Of a stretch of DNA of 64,000 nucleotides, positions 33,316 to 41,773 are shown in pieces. The position numbers were made by a program, and so were the translations under genes. Source of the DNA: Pedobacter chinensis (GTDB taxonomy: Bacteria; Bacteroidota; Bacteroidia; Sphingobacteriales; Sphingobacteriaceae). Numbering within the stretch: the stretch's first letter is position 1; each line of letters begins with the position of its first letter. The stretch lies in the NCBI RefSeq assembly GCF_003339865.1, contig NZ_QPKV01000014.1:1-64000 (forward strand), read 5' to 3'. The notes beneath the pieces were generated by a model. It was not told the origin of the DNA, did not search any database, and saw only the letters and a program-made list of their open reading frames with translations.

Positions 33316-34845
33316 GTGGAAGTATTACCGTTCACCCCTGAAAACCTTGCGCACGCCTTGTCGAACACGTTGACAACGGCCGATATCATTCCGAATAAAC
33401 GACAATATCATTATTACCTCAATTATTTGGGCGAACATGGATTGTCAGCAAAAACGATAGTAATCGAGGAAAATTATATAAGCAAGGATTTTCTCCATGA
33501 CCACGCTACTTACTATGTGCTCTGTTTTCAAGATTATAAAAAAGTGTGTAAGCGTGTACACTTCTTTGCAGAAGCTTTTGATGAGCAAACGTTAAATGCC
33601 AATTTGCTGACTTCAGAAGAAATTCCTTTTTGGGAATCTTATCTGGGATTTACAGTAGTGAGACCGATTCCATACACAGTTATAGGATATACGGTTTTGC
33701 GAACTTATACCGAAGCTGATGCCGACGGTCAAAGGAACTACTGGGGACTTAGGAAATACAAAGTCCATTTTTTTGGACGTGAACTTGTGTTAAAGTCACT
33801 GGCATTCCAGGAACAGGATAGTGTACTTGCCGCCTGTGCCACCTCGGCAATTTGGTTCACGCTAAATAAGGCCTCTATTGATTTTTCTACGATCTTGAAA
33901 GTGCCAAGCGAAATTACAAAAGACGCCGCTAAGCTTCAGACCGATGGTAACAGACTATTTCCAAACAAGGGACTAACATTGCCGCAAATCAGTCAGGCTA
34001 TCCACATTTCCGGACTAGCTCCTGAAGTAAGAACTGCTACAGAAGAAAAGAAAGATGCATTGGGTGATGATACGCTCTATGTGAAAAGCGAATTTGTTAG
34101 AAAAATTGTGAATGCTTATGCCCCGATTGGTATTCCGATTATCATGGGAATAAAGGTGCCAATGTACGATAACAGCACGGGCAACTCTTTTTACGGCTTC
34201 CATGCTGTAAGTATTTTGGGGCATAAGGTTGGTAGTGAAAATGCTCCCTTTGCCTGGAAGTCAGATAATATCACTAAACTCTATATCCATGATGACCAGC
34301 ATGGCCCATTCGCGCGTGTCAGATTCTTAGAGGATGGGGAACTACAGACTCCTTGGACGGATATTCATCCTGAACAACTTCCAAGTTATATTACTTCTCT
34401 TGTGATACCGGTTTATCCAAAGATTAGGATAACTTATGAAGATATTGAAAGCCTTGTCATTGGGGTTTATTATATTTTGATAGCAGCTTTTGGGGAAAAT
34501 CTTGAGCAACAGTGGGACATTCAAATTAAATATAGCGAAGACTACAAGAAAGAAATCCTTGTTTCAAGTCTGGAAGATGCGGACAAGCTGTCAATTATCA
34601 GTTCCAGTATGCCAAAATATATCTGGATCTCCACTCTTTATTCCGGCGAAAACAAGGTAATGGAAATCATTTTTGATGCAACTGGTGTAAAAAATGCGAT
34701 GATTGGGTTGAGATTGAACACGTTTCTGGACGAAGATGTCAAAGCTTATATAAAGGAATTCATCGTCAACCATACCGATGACCTAAAATCACTTTTTGGT
34801 GCTTCGGGTATTAAATACATTGATTTTCTGATTGATAATTTATAG
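33316..34845 (+). CDS. C39/papain-like cysteine peptidase, predicted
   Basis: 509 residues from a GTG at 33316; no upstream in-frame ATG is possible because of a stop at 33286. The central domain has the order Gln165/Gln167, Cys174 in AFQEQDSVLAACATSAIW, His296 in FYGFHAVSILGHK, and Asp326 in KLYIHDDQHGPFAR. This is the Q-C-H-D layout of papain/C39-type peptidases. The N-terminal 150 residues and the C-terminal 170 are other domains I cannot name. As the last gene of the sigma-factor cluster it may process the small protein upstream, or the ubiquitin-like protein, which lacks a free Gly-Gly. Function inferred from the catalytic pattern only. Confidence 0.65.
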   Translation: MEVLPFTPENLAHALSNTLTTADIIPNKRQYHYYLNYLGEHGLSAKTIVIEENYISKDFLHDHATYYVLCFQDYKKVCKRVHFFAEAFDEQTLNANLLTSEEIPFWESYLGFTVVRPIPYTVIGYTVLRTYTEADADGQRNYWGLRKYKVHFFGRELVLKSLAFQEQDSVLAACATSAIWFTLNKASIDFSTILKVPSEITKDAAKLQTDGNRLFPNKGLTLPQISQAIHISGLAPEVRTATEEKKDALGDDTLYVKSEFVRKIVNAYAPIGIPIIMGIKVPMYDNSTGNSFYGFHAVSILGHKVGSENAPFAWKSDNITKLYIHDDQHGPFARVRFLEDGELQTPWTDIHPEQLPSYITSLVIPVYPKIRITYEDIESLVIGVYYILIAAFGENLEQQWDIQIKYSEDYKKEILVSSLEDADKLSIISSSMPKYIWISTLYSGENKVMEIIFDATGVKNAMIGLRLNTFLDEDVKAYIKEFIVNHTDDLKSLFGASGIKYIDFLIDNL

Positions 34846-34851
34846 TTGCAT

Positions 34852-36060
34852 TTAAAACAGAGCTTCCATATCTTGTCGCTTAATATAGTTGGCCAACAGC
34901 GGAACAGCGAACGAGTATTTACCTCTTCTGTTCTTAAAGATAAGACCAGCTTCTATTAGCTTCAACAGCGAATTGTTAATGTGAGCCGTTTTGAAAATAT
35001 TTTTTAGTTCGATTGACTTATCTGCGATTTCTTTATTAGTAAACTCGGAATCTGCATTTGGCAAAGAAGCAATAATCATCAACAAATCTCTTTGACGATC
35101 TGTTATTCTGCTCCATCTGCCTGAATAAAAGTCAGAATCCAATTTTAAGACCATTTGCGGAACCGAAACATTAGGTTCAGTAACCCCAACCCTTATTTGT
35201 TGAAGAATAATATCAAATGCTTCTTTACAGAAAAACTGTATGAAATAAGGATAGCCACTAGAATATTTCAAAATTTCCGAAATGCCATATTCAGTAAATG
35301 TTACTGGACACCCCTGTTTATTGATCGGTTTTAAAATCGCCTCTCTACTCTCTTTTTCATCAAGCCGGTCAAGGGTTGTAATATTAAACATTCTCTCCGC
35401 ATAAGTTCTAGATTCAACCAAATTTGGGAACAGCGTGGGTAAACCAGTAAGTACAAGAAGATAAGGTATTTCCTTTTTTTGAAGATATTGTACGACTTCT
35501 AATAAAAGAGAAAGGGGATATTGCTTGTCTGCCGCCTTGTCTTTTAATATCTGCGCCTCATCGTATGCAAGAACAATTCCCTTAACTTTCGTTTTAACAA
35601 CATCCCATACAATTTCAAGAACTGTTTTCAACTTATCGGACTCTAACCCAGGAGTGTTGTTATAAATTTGAACAAGTGTTTGGTAGTTAAGCTTTATCTC
35701 AAAGGTTTCTTTCGAAATACCAAAGCCAATTCTTTTCACCTCTTTTTCTTCCAGAACAAAAGACGAGACTAATGGCGCTATATCAGCCAACACTCTTGTG
35801 GATAGAGCAAGTTCACTTACGCTAGCTGATTCACTTAAATCATTTCCAGCCCAAAACCAAGCTTCCTGGAGTGCAATGGGTCTAAGGGTTTCCAAAAGCA
35901 CGGTCTTTCCAACACCACGAAGCCCAGTCAAAATCACGTTTTTCAATATCGGATTTTGCCCTAATAATTTTTTGAACCCCTCTTTTTCATTGTCACGACC
36001 TGCTAGATAAGGAGGTGGCTGGCCCGCACCAGGTCTGAATGGATTTGCAAATTCTTTCAT
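34852..36060 (-). CDS. AAA ATPase with winged-helix C-terminus (ORC/Cdc6- or STAND-like)
   Basis: 402 residues from the ATG at 36060 (KEFANPFRPGAGQPPP); the TTG at 36069 is rejected. It has an N-terminal motif YLAGRDNE, Walker A LTGLRGVGKTVLLE, Walker B VLAYDEAQILKD, and LVLTGLPTLFPNLVE with sensor residues. The C-terminal ITDRQRDLLMIIASLPNADSEFTNKEIADKS...LLKLIEAGLIFKNRRGKYSF is a winged helix. Such proteins bind nucleic acid or act as signal-responsive switches. It converges on the cysteine peptidase with 6 bp between stops, so it belongs to the island, but a functional link is unproven. Confidence 0.8.
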   Translation of the reverse strand: MKEFANPFRPGAGQPPPYLAGRDNEKEGFKKLLGQNPILKNVILTGLRGVGKTVLLETLRPIALQEAWFWAGNDLSESASVSELALSTRVLADIAPLVSSFVLEEKEVKRIGFGISKETFEIKLNYQTLVQIYNNTPGLESDKLKTVLEIVWDVVKTKVKGIVLAYDEAQILKDKAADKQYPLSLLLEVVQYLQKKEIPYLLVLTGLPTLFPNLVESRTYAERMFNITTLDRLDEKESREAILKPINKQGCPVTFTEYGISEILKYSSGYPYFIQFFCKEAFDIILQQIRVGVTEPNVSVPQMVLKLDSDFYSGRWSRITDRQRDLLMIIASLPNADSEFTNKEIADKSIELKNIFKTAHINNSLLKLIEAGLIFKNRRGKYSFAVPLLANYIKRQDMEALF

Positions 36061-37046
36061 TTGATACAAAATATATGCAAATATATAAATTTAAGTATAT
36101 ATACATTTATTTATATAGAAATGTATATTTAAGATTTTTAACTATTATTTTTTCAGAACTCTTCGATAAAAGTTGTTTTGGACTGGTACAACCAATAGTG
36201 GGCGATTTATTTCAAGAATCCGGAATTATACTTAGAGGTTGATTATTTATTCTATTTTTTATATTTTTGAATAGTTTGCAGCTTGAATTAAAAAAGATAG
36301 TGAGTAATTCGGTGAGTCCAAAGATCTTAAAGTCTTTAAATTATTGAAAATCAATTGATAAAGTTATGACGGGAGGTTCTCGTCGGGACCACTTCCTTTG
36401 TCAGTAGTTATACATAACTGCTGGCTTTTTTGCTTCAAGGGGCGAGTAAATTTGATGAAGATGAATCGGTATTAAAATGATTTAATTTGGGCTTTATCTT
36501 TTGGCTTCATCAAAATGGGTTCCTCAAAGCTCAAGAAATTAAATTCCTATATAAAAAATAAACGATATTTAGCAACAATCAATTTCAGTAGTAACATGGA
36601 TAGATACATCGACTTGATTCTTACTGCAGGCATGTCGCTTGGCTTCATCATATGGAAGGGAGAGTTATGATTAGAACTAATTAGATATTTTGATTTCGTT
36701 TACAGGTATTGCAAAGATTTACCCTAATTCGGTAACAAATTAACAATCTATTTACCCTAATTTTGCAAACAACATATCGGAAATTAAATTTATCCGCAGC
36801 CAAAATAAGATCATTTACTTGTATTTTGGCTGCGGATAATCTTGTTTGAATTTTTAAAAGGGATGATAAATGATATATCAAGAACATAAATAGAATTAAG
36901 GTAAATGTATAAGCTGTCGACATAAGAATTACGGTTTATTAGTGAACGCTGCAAATCTTAATGAATTCGATTCTCTTGAACCAAGTATATTTGGTGGGCA
37001 TGACAAACTGATAAAAATAGAGCTTTGAACCTCCTGATATATTATA
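36061..37046. other. AT-rich gene-free stretch with one strong palindrome
   Basis: No credible gene. It holds AGTAGTTAT/ATAACTGCT (about 36402-36421), a copy of the string CGTCGGGACCAC (from 36381) that is close to CATCGGGACCAC at 39459 downstream, and the palindrome at 36791-36838 listed separately. Confidence 0.5.
36791..36838. repeat. perfect inverted repeat downstream of the ATPase gene
   Basis: TATCCGCAGCCAAAATA (36791-36807) and TATTTTGGCTGCGGATA (36822-36838), a perfect 17-bp stem with a 14-nt loop. The same sequence occurs twice more, upstream of the ATPase gene at 38521-38620. It lies about 210 bp past the stop at 37047. Confidence 0.9.
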
Positions 37047-38480
37047 CTAAGGTAAAAACAAATCATCCATGGTAACTTCGTTCTGTACCAGGCCAATAGA
37101 ATACATATTATTTTTAACGCCATAGGTTGTAACCATGGCAAGGAACAGTGCTTTTTTAGTTTTGCTCTCCCTACGGAATATATCAAGTTTGTACTGTAAC
37201 TCGGCAGCATAGGTTTTATCTATTGCGAACTCAGTATTTGAAAACTTCATTTCACATATGCTTATCACATTATCCTGTCTATCCAGCAACAGATCGACCT
37301 GTGCGCCGTTTCCATCTTTTGGAGCATGCCGCCAAGCTGATGTTTCAGTGAACACTCCGGAAATACCCAGTGCCAGCTTGATATTATCTGTATGCTTCAT
37401 GCAAATCCCTTCAAAGGCATAACCGCTCCAACTCCTCCAGGAAGACGTCGATGATTTTTTTAGCCATGTGCCTGCACCGGTGGCGCGGGAATGTTCGATG
37501 AATTTAAGATAGAAAAGGCTGTATTCGTCGCTGAGTTTGTAAATGCTCTGATTGGCATTCTTCTGGAAAGGCAGGTGCGGAGTAATGAAGCCAGACTCCA
37601 CAAGTTCCTCAAGTAAAAGACTGGTAGTCCCTCCACTCCGTAGGTTACATGCCGCAATGATTTCGTTTCTTGTTAATCCTGATGGTTTATCCGCGAGCGC
37701 TTTGACTACGGAAATGTGCCTGTCTGCGTTTTCGAACAGAGAGCGGTATAGGTTTGCGAATTCTGTTGAAAGGAGGCCATCCTTAGTGAAGCAAAGCCTG
37801 TCAATGGCCTGAGTAGCACTTTCCCCTTTTTTGAGTTCTTTCAGATAATGTGGCACACCGCCCATTGCCATAAAAATGGTTAGCACCTGGTAACGGTCAA
37901 TATGGATATTATTGCTTTTTAGGTACTGTTCTGTCTCGTGCAACGTGAAAGGTAACAGGCGTATTTTACGCGTTAACCGATTGTGCAGGCCTCCTTTGCT
38001 GTTGACAACTTTTTTGATCATCCAAGTGGCAGCAGATCCACAGATAGCAACAATCAGGTTCGGCTGTTGTGAGGCCCATTGGTTCCAAAAATATTCAAAT
38101 GCAGAAAGGAAGCCTGATTTATGCGAACTTAGCCAAGGGAATTCGTCAAAGAAAATTACAGCTTTTCTTTTTTTAATTATAGGGGCTGCAAATTCTCTGA
38201 GTTGCCAGAAGGCTTCCGTCCAGTTCTTAGGGGCTGCAGGAGTTAATTGGGAACCTAGCGCATCTGCGATGGCCTTGCTGAAATTGAGCAACTGCTCGGC
38301 AGCATTCGCATCGTGAACTCCCGAAAGCTCAAAAATGAGCTGTTTCTGGAAGACTGAGCGGATCAGGAAGGTTTTTCCGACCCTTCTCCTGCCAAATACC
38401 GCTAATAGTTCTGATGAAGACGAGGCTAGTGCCTCTGATAATATTTTTTTCTCGGCTATTCTTCCAATGAGCAATTCCAT
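37047..38480 (-). CDS. archaeal-type AAA ATPase with DUF234 C-terminus
   Basis: 477 residues. The start ELLIGRIAEKKILSEAL and Walker A FGRRRVGKTFLI are typical of the ATPase_2 family (PF01637). The Walker B-like VIFFDEFPWLSSHKSGF and IVAICGSAATWMIKKVV follow, as do a winged-helix segment (LTRNEIIAACNLRSGGTTSLLLEEL) and a DUF234 nuclease-like C-terminus (DVNLLLDRQDNVISICEMKFS region). In Bacteroidetes these genes are widespread and often strain-specific; their function is unknown, possibly defence or toxin-like. It is bracketed by copies of the ATCCGCAGCCAAAAT palindrome. Confidence 0.85.
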   Translation of the reverse strand: MELLIGRIAEKKILSEALASSSSELLAVFGRRRVGKTFLIRSVFQKQLIFELSGVHDANAAEQLLNFSKAIADALGSQLTPAAPKNWTEAFWQLREFAAPIIKKRKAVIFFDEFPWLSSHKSGFLSAFEYFWNQWASQQPNLIVAICGSAATWMIKKVVNSKGGLHNRLTRKIRLLPFTLHETEQYLKSNNIHIDRYQVLTIFMAMGGVPHYLKELKKGESATQAIDRLCFTKDGLLSTEFANLYRSLFENADRHISVVKALADKPSGLTRNEIIAACNLRSGGTTSLLLEELVESGFITPHLPFQKNANQSIYKLSDEYSLFYLKFIEHSRATGAGTWLKKSSTSSWRSWSGYAFEGICMKHTDNIKLALGISGVFTETSAWRHAPKDGNGAQVDLLLDRQDNVISICEMKFSNTEFAIDKTYAAELQYKLDIFRRESKTKKALFLAMVTTYGVKNNMYSIGLVQNEVTMDDLFLP

Positions 38481-38520
38481 TTATTGTCCTTTCTAACGGT
38501 TAACGATAAAAAATAATTTT

Positions 38521-38620
38521 ATCCGCAGCCAAAATGTGCTTCAAATATAGAGTTTTGGCTGTAGATAAAAAAATATCTGCAGCCAAAATACCAGAAATAA
38601 GCAATGATTTGGCTGCGGAT
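38521..38620. repeat. two tandem inverted repeats upstream of the ATPase/DUF234 gene
   Basis: First pair: ATCCGCAGCCAAAAT (38521-38535) with TTTTGGCTGTAGAT (about 38553-38566), two mismatches. Second pair: ATATCTGCAGCCAAAATA (38573-38590) with ATTTGGCTGCGGAT (38607-38620). They sit 40-140 bp upstream of the start at 38480, where they could act as operators, and match the palindrome found downstream of the same gene. Confidence 0.85.
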
Positions 38621-38737
38621 GATAGATCTCATTTTAATGAAAAGGGTCCTTAATTCATGGCGACTTAATAAAGTTGATTTGAAAAAAAAAGTTTCTTTCG
38701 CTTTTCTTAATATTTTGTATCTGGTATTCTTAGATGA

Positions 38738-38890
38738 TTTTCTTGTGTTGAACGAATTCATTTCGTAAAATTGAGTGATAACATTTGAGCCTAATATCAG
38801 TCATTTTGGATAGTTAGTGAGTTGTTTTATAAGAAATTGTTAGTCAGCAGGTTGTGTGAGCGAAATGTGTTTGCAGGTCGTCAGGACCAT
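38738..38890. repeat. imperfect ~150-bp direct repeat, copy 1
   Basis: Contains TTTTCTTGTGTT, GTAAAATTGAGTGATAACAT and TTGAGCCTAATA, and ends near TCAGGACCAT. Copy 2 lies at 39319-39470. The two copies flank the 38939-39241 gene fragment. Confidence 0.7.
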
Positions 38891-38938
38891 AAAATCAGCA
38901 AACCTTTGGATTAAAAGTCTAAAGGCTTTTTATTTGGT

Positions 38939-39241
38939 ATGGTACTGATAAACATTGAGGGTGCTACCAATGAGGTATTCCGTTACACTACAACCTTGCA
39001 CAATGGCGATAGCAAATCAAAGATTTTTGAACTTAAAGCCCAACTTCCGGCAGGCTGGATGATTAGTTACAAGGTTGACGGTAGTGCAGTAATATCGGTA
39101 GCAATGGATGCTGGAAAAATTCAGGATATTTTTATAGAAATTAATTCTACATCAACTGCAGATCCTCATAAATATAAAAACATTGTCATTCAATACATTG
39201 ATTTAACGATAAATAGAATAAAATGTCTCAATTCAAGATAA
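38939..39241 (+). pseudogene. NEW3/COG1470-like domain, probable fragment
   Basis: 100 residues, with ELKAQLPAGWMISYKVDGS and then DAGKIQDIFIEINSTSTADPHKYKN. This beta-sandwich pattern with LPxGW and a Pro/Ser-rich return strand resembles the NEW3 (alpha-galactosidase-associated) domain of larger COG1470 membrane proteins. Here there is no signal peptide and no membrane helix, so it is either a remnant or a small stand-alone domain. It is flanked by two related 150-bp repeats. Confidence 0.45.
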
Positions 39242-39318
39242 CTTAATGAAGCTCACTAGCAAAAATTAACTCCGATATTTTTCTTAATGCGTTATAGCTA
39301 GCTATATAGTTTATTTAT

Positions 39319-39470
39319 TTTTCTTGTGTTATTTCAATTCATTTAGTAAAATTGAAGAATAACATTTGAGCCTAATAACTGTTATTTAAAAGCAGTCGGT
39401 TGTTTTGTAAGAATTATTAGCCATGAGTTTACGTGACTGGAATGTGTATCTATTTATCATCGGGACCACC
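39319..39470. repeat. imperfect ~150-bp direct repeat, copy 2
   Basis: Shares TTTTCTTGTGTT, TAGTAAAATTGAAGAATAACA and TTTGAGCCTAATAA with copy 1 at 38738-38890, and ends with CATCGGGACCACC (copy 1: GTCAGGACCA). From 39471 to 39708 I see nothing else. Confidence 0.7.
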
Positions 39471-39708
39471 TCAAAAAAAGATGTGCACCTATCGCATCTT
39501 TCTTGTTAATTAACCTGTTAAGTTGCTATACAGATTACTTCTGCTTCATTACGTTTTTGCTGCGGTCTGAACTTGCTATGGCAATGAAGCGCATGAATGT
39601 GAACTAAAAAACAGGCGTTATTCTGTTATACTATACACTTTTTGGTAAAAAATAAAAAAAAAGCAAGATTTCTTTACTAGAAATTTGTGAGTAACAAATT
39701 ATTTTCAT

Positions 39709-39843
39709 ATGTTAGGTGTTGTTAAACGCCAAACTATGAACCTGATGATTTTATGTGGAGCCGTATTGTATACATCTCTATTGATCTGGCTGATTTTCGA
39801 TGCGAAAAAAGCCATTGTCTTAGATGAAGATGCATATTGGTAA
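39709..39843 (+). CDS. 44-residue single-helix membrane protein
   Basis: ATG at 39709, TAA at 39841-39843. The peptide begins MLGVVKRQT, has a membrane helix NLMILCGAVLYTSLLIWLIF, then a short charged end (DAKKAIVLDEDAYW). A good hairpin terminator begins 6 bp after the stop, which supports a real transcription unit. Too short for confident family assignment; could be a small membrane toxin or regulator. Confidence 0.45.
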   Translation: MLGVVKRQTMNLMILCGAVLYTSLLIWLIFDAKKAIVLDEDAYW

Positions 39844-39848
39844 GTTCT

Positions 39849-39887
39849 GATGTGGAGCCGTTTTGAACGGCCCCTCATCATTTTTTT
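39849..39887 (+). terminator. rho-independent terminator
   Basis: GATGTGGAGCCGTT, loop TTG, then AACGGCCCCTCATC (two mismatches in 14 bp), followed by ATTTTTTT. The T-run is on the plus strand, matching the 44-residue gene and not the convergent hydrolase. Confidence 0.7.
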
Positions 39888-39900
39888 ATGAAGGGTTACC

Positions 39901-40716
39901 TTATAGTTTTGCAGACAGGCTAGCGGCTGAGATAATCAATCGAGCTACCTCTTTTGCGTGCGAAATATACACCGAATGACTTGCTCCTGCTATTTCCACT
40001 ATATTGCTTTTTGCACGCTTTGCATACATTCTTTCCAGATCGGGATTAATTATCCGATCTGATTTGGCAACCATGTACCAGCTTGGTTTTATTTTCCAGG
40101 CAGGATTACGGATGATTGCATGAAACACAGAATCAGCAGTTGGTGTTTGGGCGCTAGCCATGAAATGCGCCTTTGATTTTGGCAGGTCGGCCGAAAAGTC
40201 GGTCACAAAATGATTGGGATCGATATAGTCCCATCCATCCTTTCCCTTGATCAGCGATTGGTAAGCTGATGGATAAGTTTTACCATTGCCCGCCTCCGAT
40301 TCTCCATCATCCGGGGCATGAGCGGCAATGTATACCAGTCCGGCAACTTTCGGATCATTGCCAGCTATGGTAATAACAGCACCTCCATAACTATGTCCCA
40401 CTAAAATGCACGGTCCATCCTGAAGATCAATTATTCTTTTTACTGCAGCCACATCGCCTTCAAAACTTGTAAGACTATGCTGTGTAACACTTACCTTATA
40501 CCCTTTCTTAGTCAGGATCTGATATACTGGTTGCCACCCGGCGCCATCTACAAATGCACCATGAACAAGTACAATGTTTTGGATCTGTGTTGGTTCCTGT
40601 GCTTTTAGCTGAAATCCAAAAGACGTGACCAAACAGATCAGCATATAAAATGCTTTTATGCGAGTATTTAAATTTAAGATCATCAGGGCGGTTTTTTTTA
40701 ATGTTGTTGTTTTCAT
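39901..40716 (-). CDS. secreted alpha/beta hydrolase
   Basis: 271 residues with an N-terminal signal (IKAFYMLICLVTSFGFQLKAQ). The alpha/beta hydrolase markers are IVLVHGAFVDGAGWQPVY, the nucleophile elbow ILVGHSYGGAV (GHSYG), and a His in IAGASHSVYISHAKEVARLI. It is a close paralogue of the gene at 41774. The natural substrate is unknown; related proteins are esterases. Preceded upstream by the DoxX-like gene on the same strand, with a terminator palindrome between. Confidence 0.85.
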   Translation of the reverse strand: MKTTTLKKTALMILNLNTRIKAFYMLICLVTSFGFQLKAQEPTQIQNIVLVHGAFVDGAGWQPVYQILTKKGYKVSVTQHSLTSFEGDVAAVKRIIDLQDGPCILVGHSYGGAVITIAGNDPKVAGLVYIAAHAPDDGESEAGNGKTYPSAYQSLIKGKDGWDYIDPNHFVTDFSADLPKSKAHFMASAQTPTADSVFHAIIRNPAWKIKPSWYMVAKSDRIINPDLERMYAKRAKSNIVEIAGASHSVYISHAKEVARLIISAASLSAKL

Positions 40717-40827
40717 GATAACTTACTATTAATTTCAATAGTAAAGTTGCGCAGGAATCAATTCAGTGACTTGTATATTTCCTGAAAACTCTTATACATT
40801 TCCGATCCAACATAAGGCACATATATT

Positions 40828-40863
40828 AACACAAACAGGCAGCGCTGCCTGTTTGTGTTTTTA
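40828..40863. terminator. perfect 32-bp palindrome, likely terminator
   Basis: AACACAAACAGGCAGC/GCTGCCTGTTTGTGTT (40828-40859) is followed by TTTT on the plus strand and by an AT-rich tail on the minus strand. It lies between the DoxX-like gene and the hydrolase, both on the minus strand, so it probably ends the DoxX transcript. Confidence 0.65.
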
Positions 40864-40881
40864 CAGTTGTTGAGTTTAAAC

Positions 40882-41286
40882 TTATTGTGCAGAAAGATCT
40901 TGTAGTTTCAGATAAGACACTGTATATATTCTGCGATACATTGTATAGGTTACTGCAACTATCGTGAAAGCAATAATGGCATCTATAGTAGCGGCAGGGC
41001 CAATCACAACTAATTTTGAACTAAATGCGAAAATGATATCAAAGAATATTCCGGCAAATACCCATTCCTTCAGTCTTAAAAATTTGTCGGGAATCAGTAA
41101 AACAACAATGCCAGCCAACTTTGCAATTCCCAGTACGTAAATGAAGTAAGGAGGGTATCCTAACTGAAGGGTTATATCCCAAACGATGGCGTTTTTGGTA
41201 AGTTCACAGATGCCGCTGGTGCCAAACCATAAGGAGGTTAATATGGCTCCGATCCAGTAAATTGTTTTTGTGGTTTTAAGTGTCAT
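40882..41286 (-). CDS. DoxX-like four-helix membrane protein
   Basis: 134 residues with four hydrophobic segments (residues about 9-27, 45-62, 70-95, 100-118). IYWIGAILTSLWFGTSGICELT and GYPPYFIYVLGIAKLAGIVVLLIP match the DoxX-like family (PF13564). The biochemical role of this family is poorly known. It is oriented with, and upstream of, the hydrolase at 39901. Confidence 0.75.
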   Translation of the reverse strand: MTLKTTKTIYWIGAILTSLWFGTSGICELTKNAIVWDITLQLGYPPYFIYVLGIAKLAGIVVLLIPDKFLRLKEWVFAGIFFDIIFAFSSKLVVIGPAATIDAIIAFTIVAVTYTMYRRIYTVSYLKLQDLSAQ

Positions 41287-41773
41287 AATATTTTCTTTTT
41301 AAGTGTAGCACAAAATTGCCTCACAAACAGTCAGAAATTCAGCAGAAAGTATATGAGTTAGACAAATTAAATCGTGAGCCAGACAATTAGGGCTGTGCTG
41401 TTAAATCTGTTTATAGGATAAGTTTATTGTCTAGGCACAGATGTTCCTGATAAGTCGATACAAATCTCTAAGCCTGTGTAATTTATGTTTTGTGGCAATC
41501 TCATTGCTGTAATTCCATTCTTTAAATAGCTCTCGGTAATTATTTCTGAAGGAGATTGCATAGCCAATGAAGAGTTTGCTTCGCAAGGCCGGCGCCACTG
41601 ATTCGTCAATGTCGACTGAAGCAGCAGAACAGAGAGGTCTTATGCGGAAATGCCTAAGGTTAATCGCTAGGAAATTGAGGTTAATCTCTGGCAAAATAAT
41701 GAGGTATTAGATATTTGATAACCATCTGATCAAACATCCAATACTCCACTGGCCTTAATATTAATAGCCAAAA
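41287..41773. other. gene-poor gap between DoxX-like gene and second hydrolase
   Basis: Two overlapping minus-strand frames of 61 and 87 codons (41424-41694) are open but match nothing I know and lack ribosome-site support. They could be a decayed gene. Otherwise nothing seen. Confidence 0.35.

Noticed and set aside
41424..41694. Overlapping 61- and 87-codon minus-strand frames
   Set aside because: No recognisable domain, frames overlap each other, no support as a gene; at most a decayed remnant.
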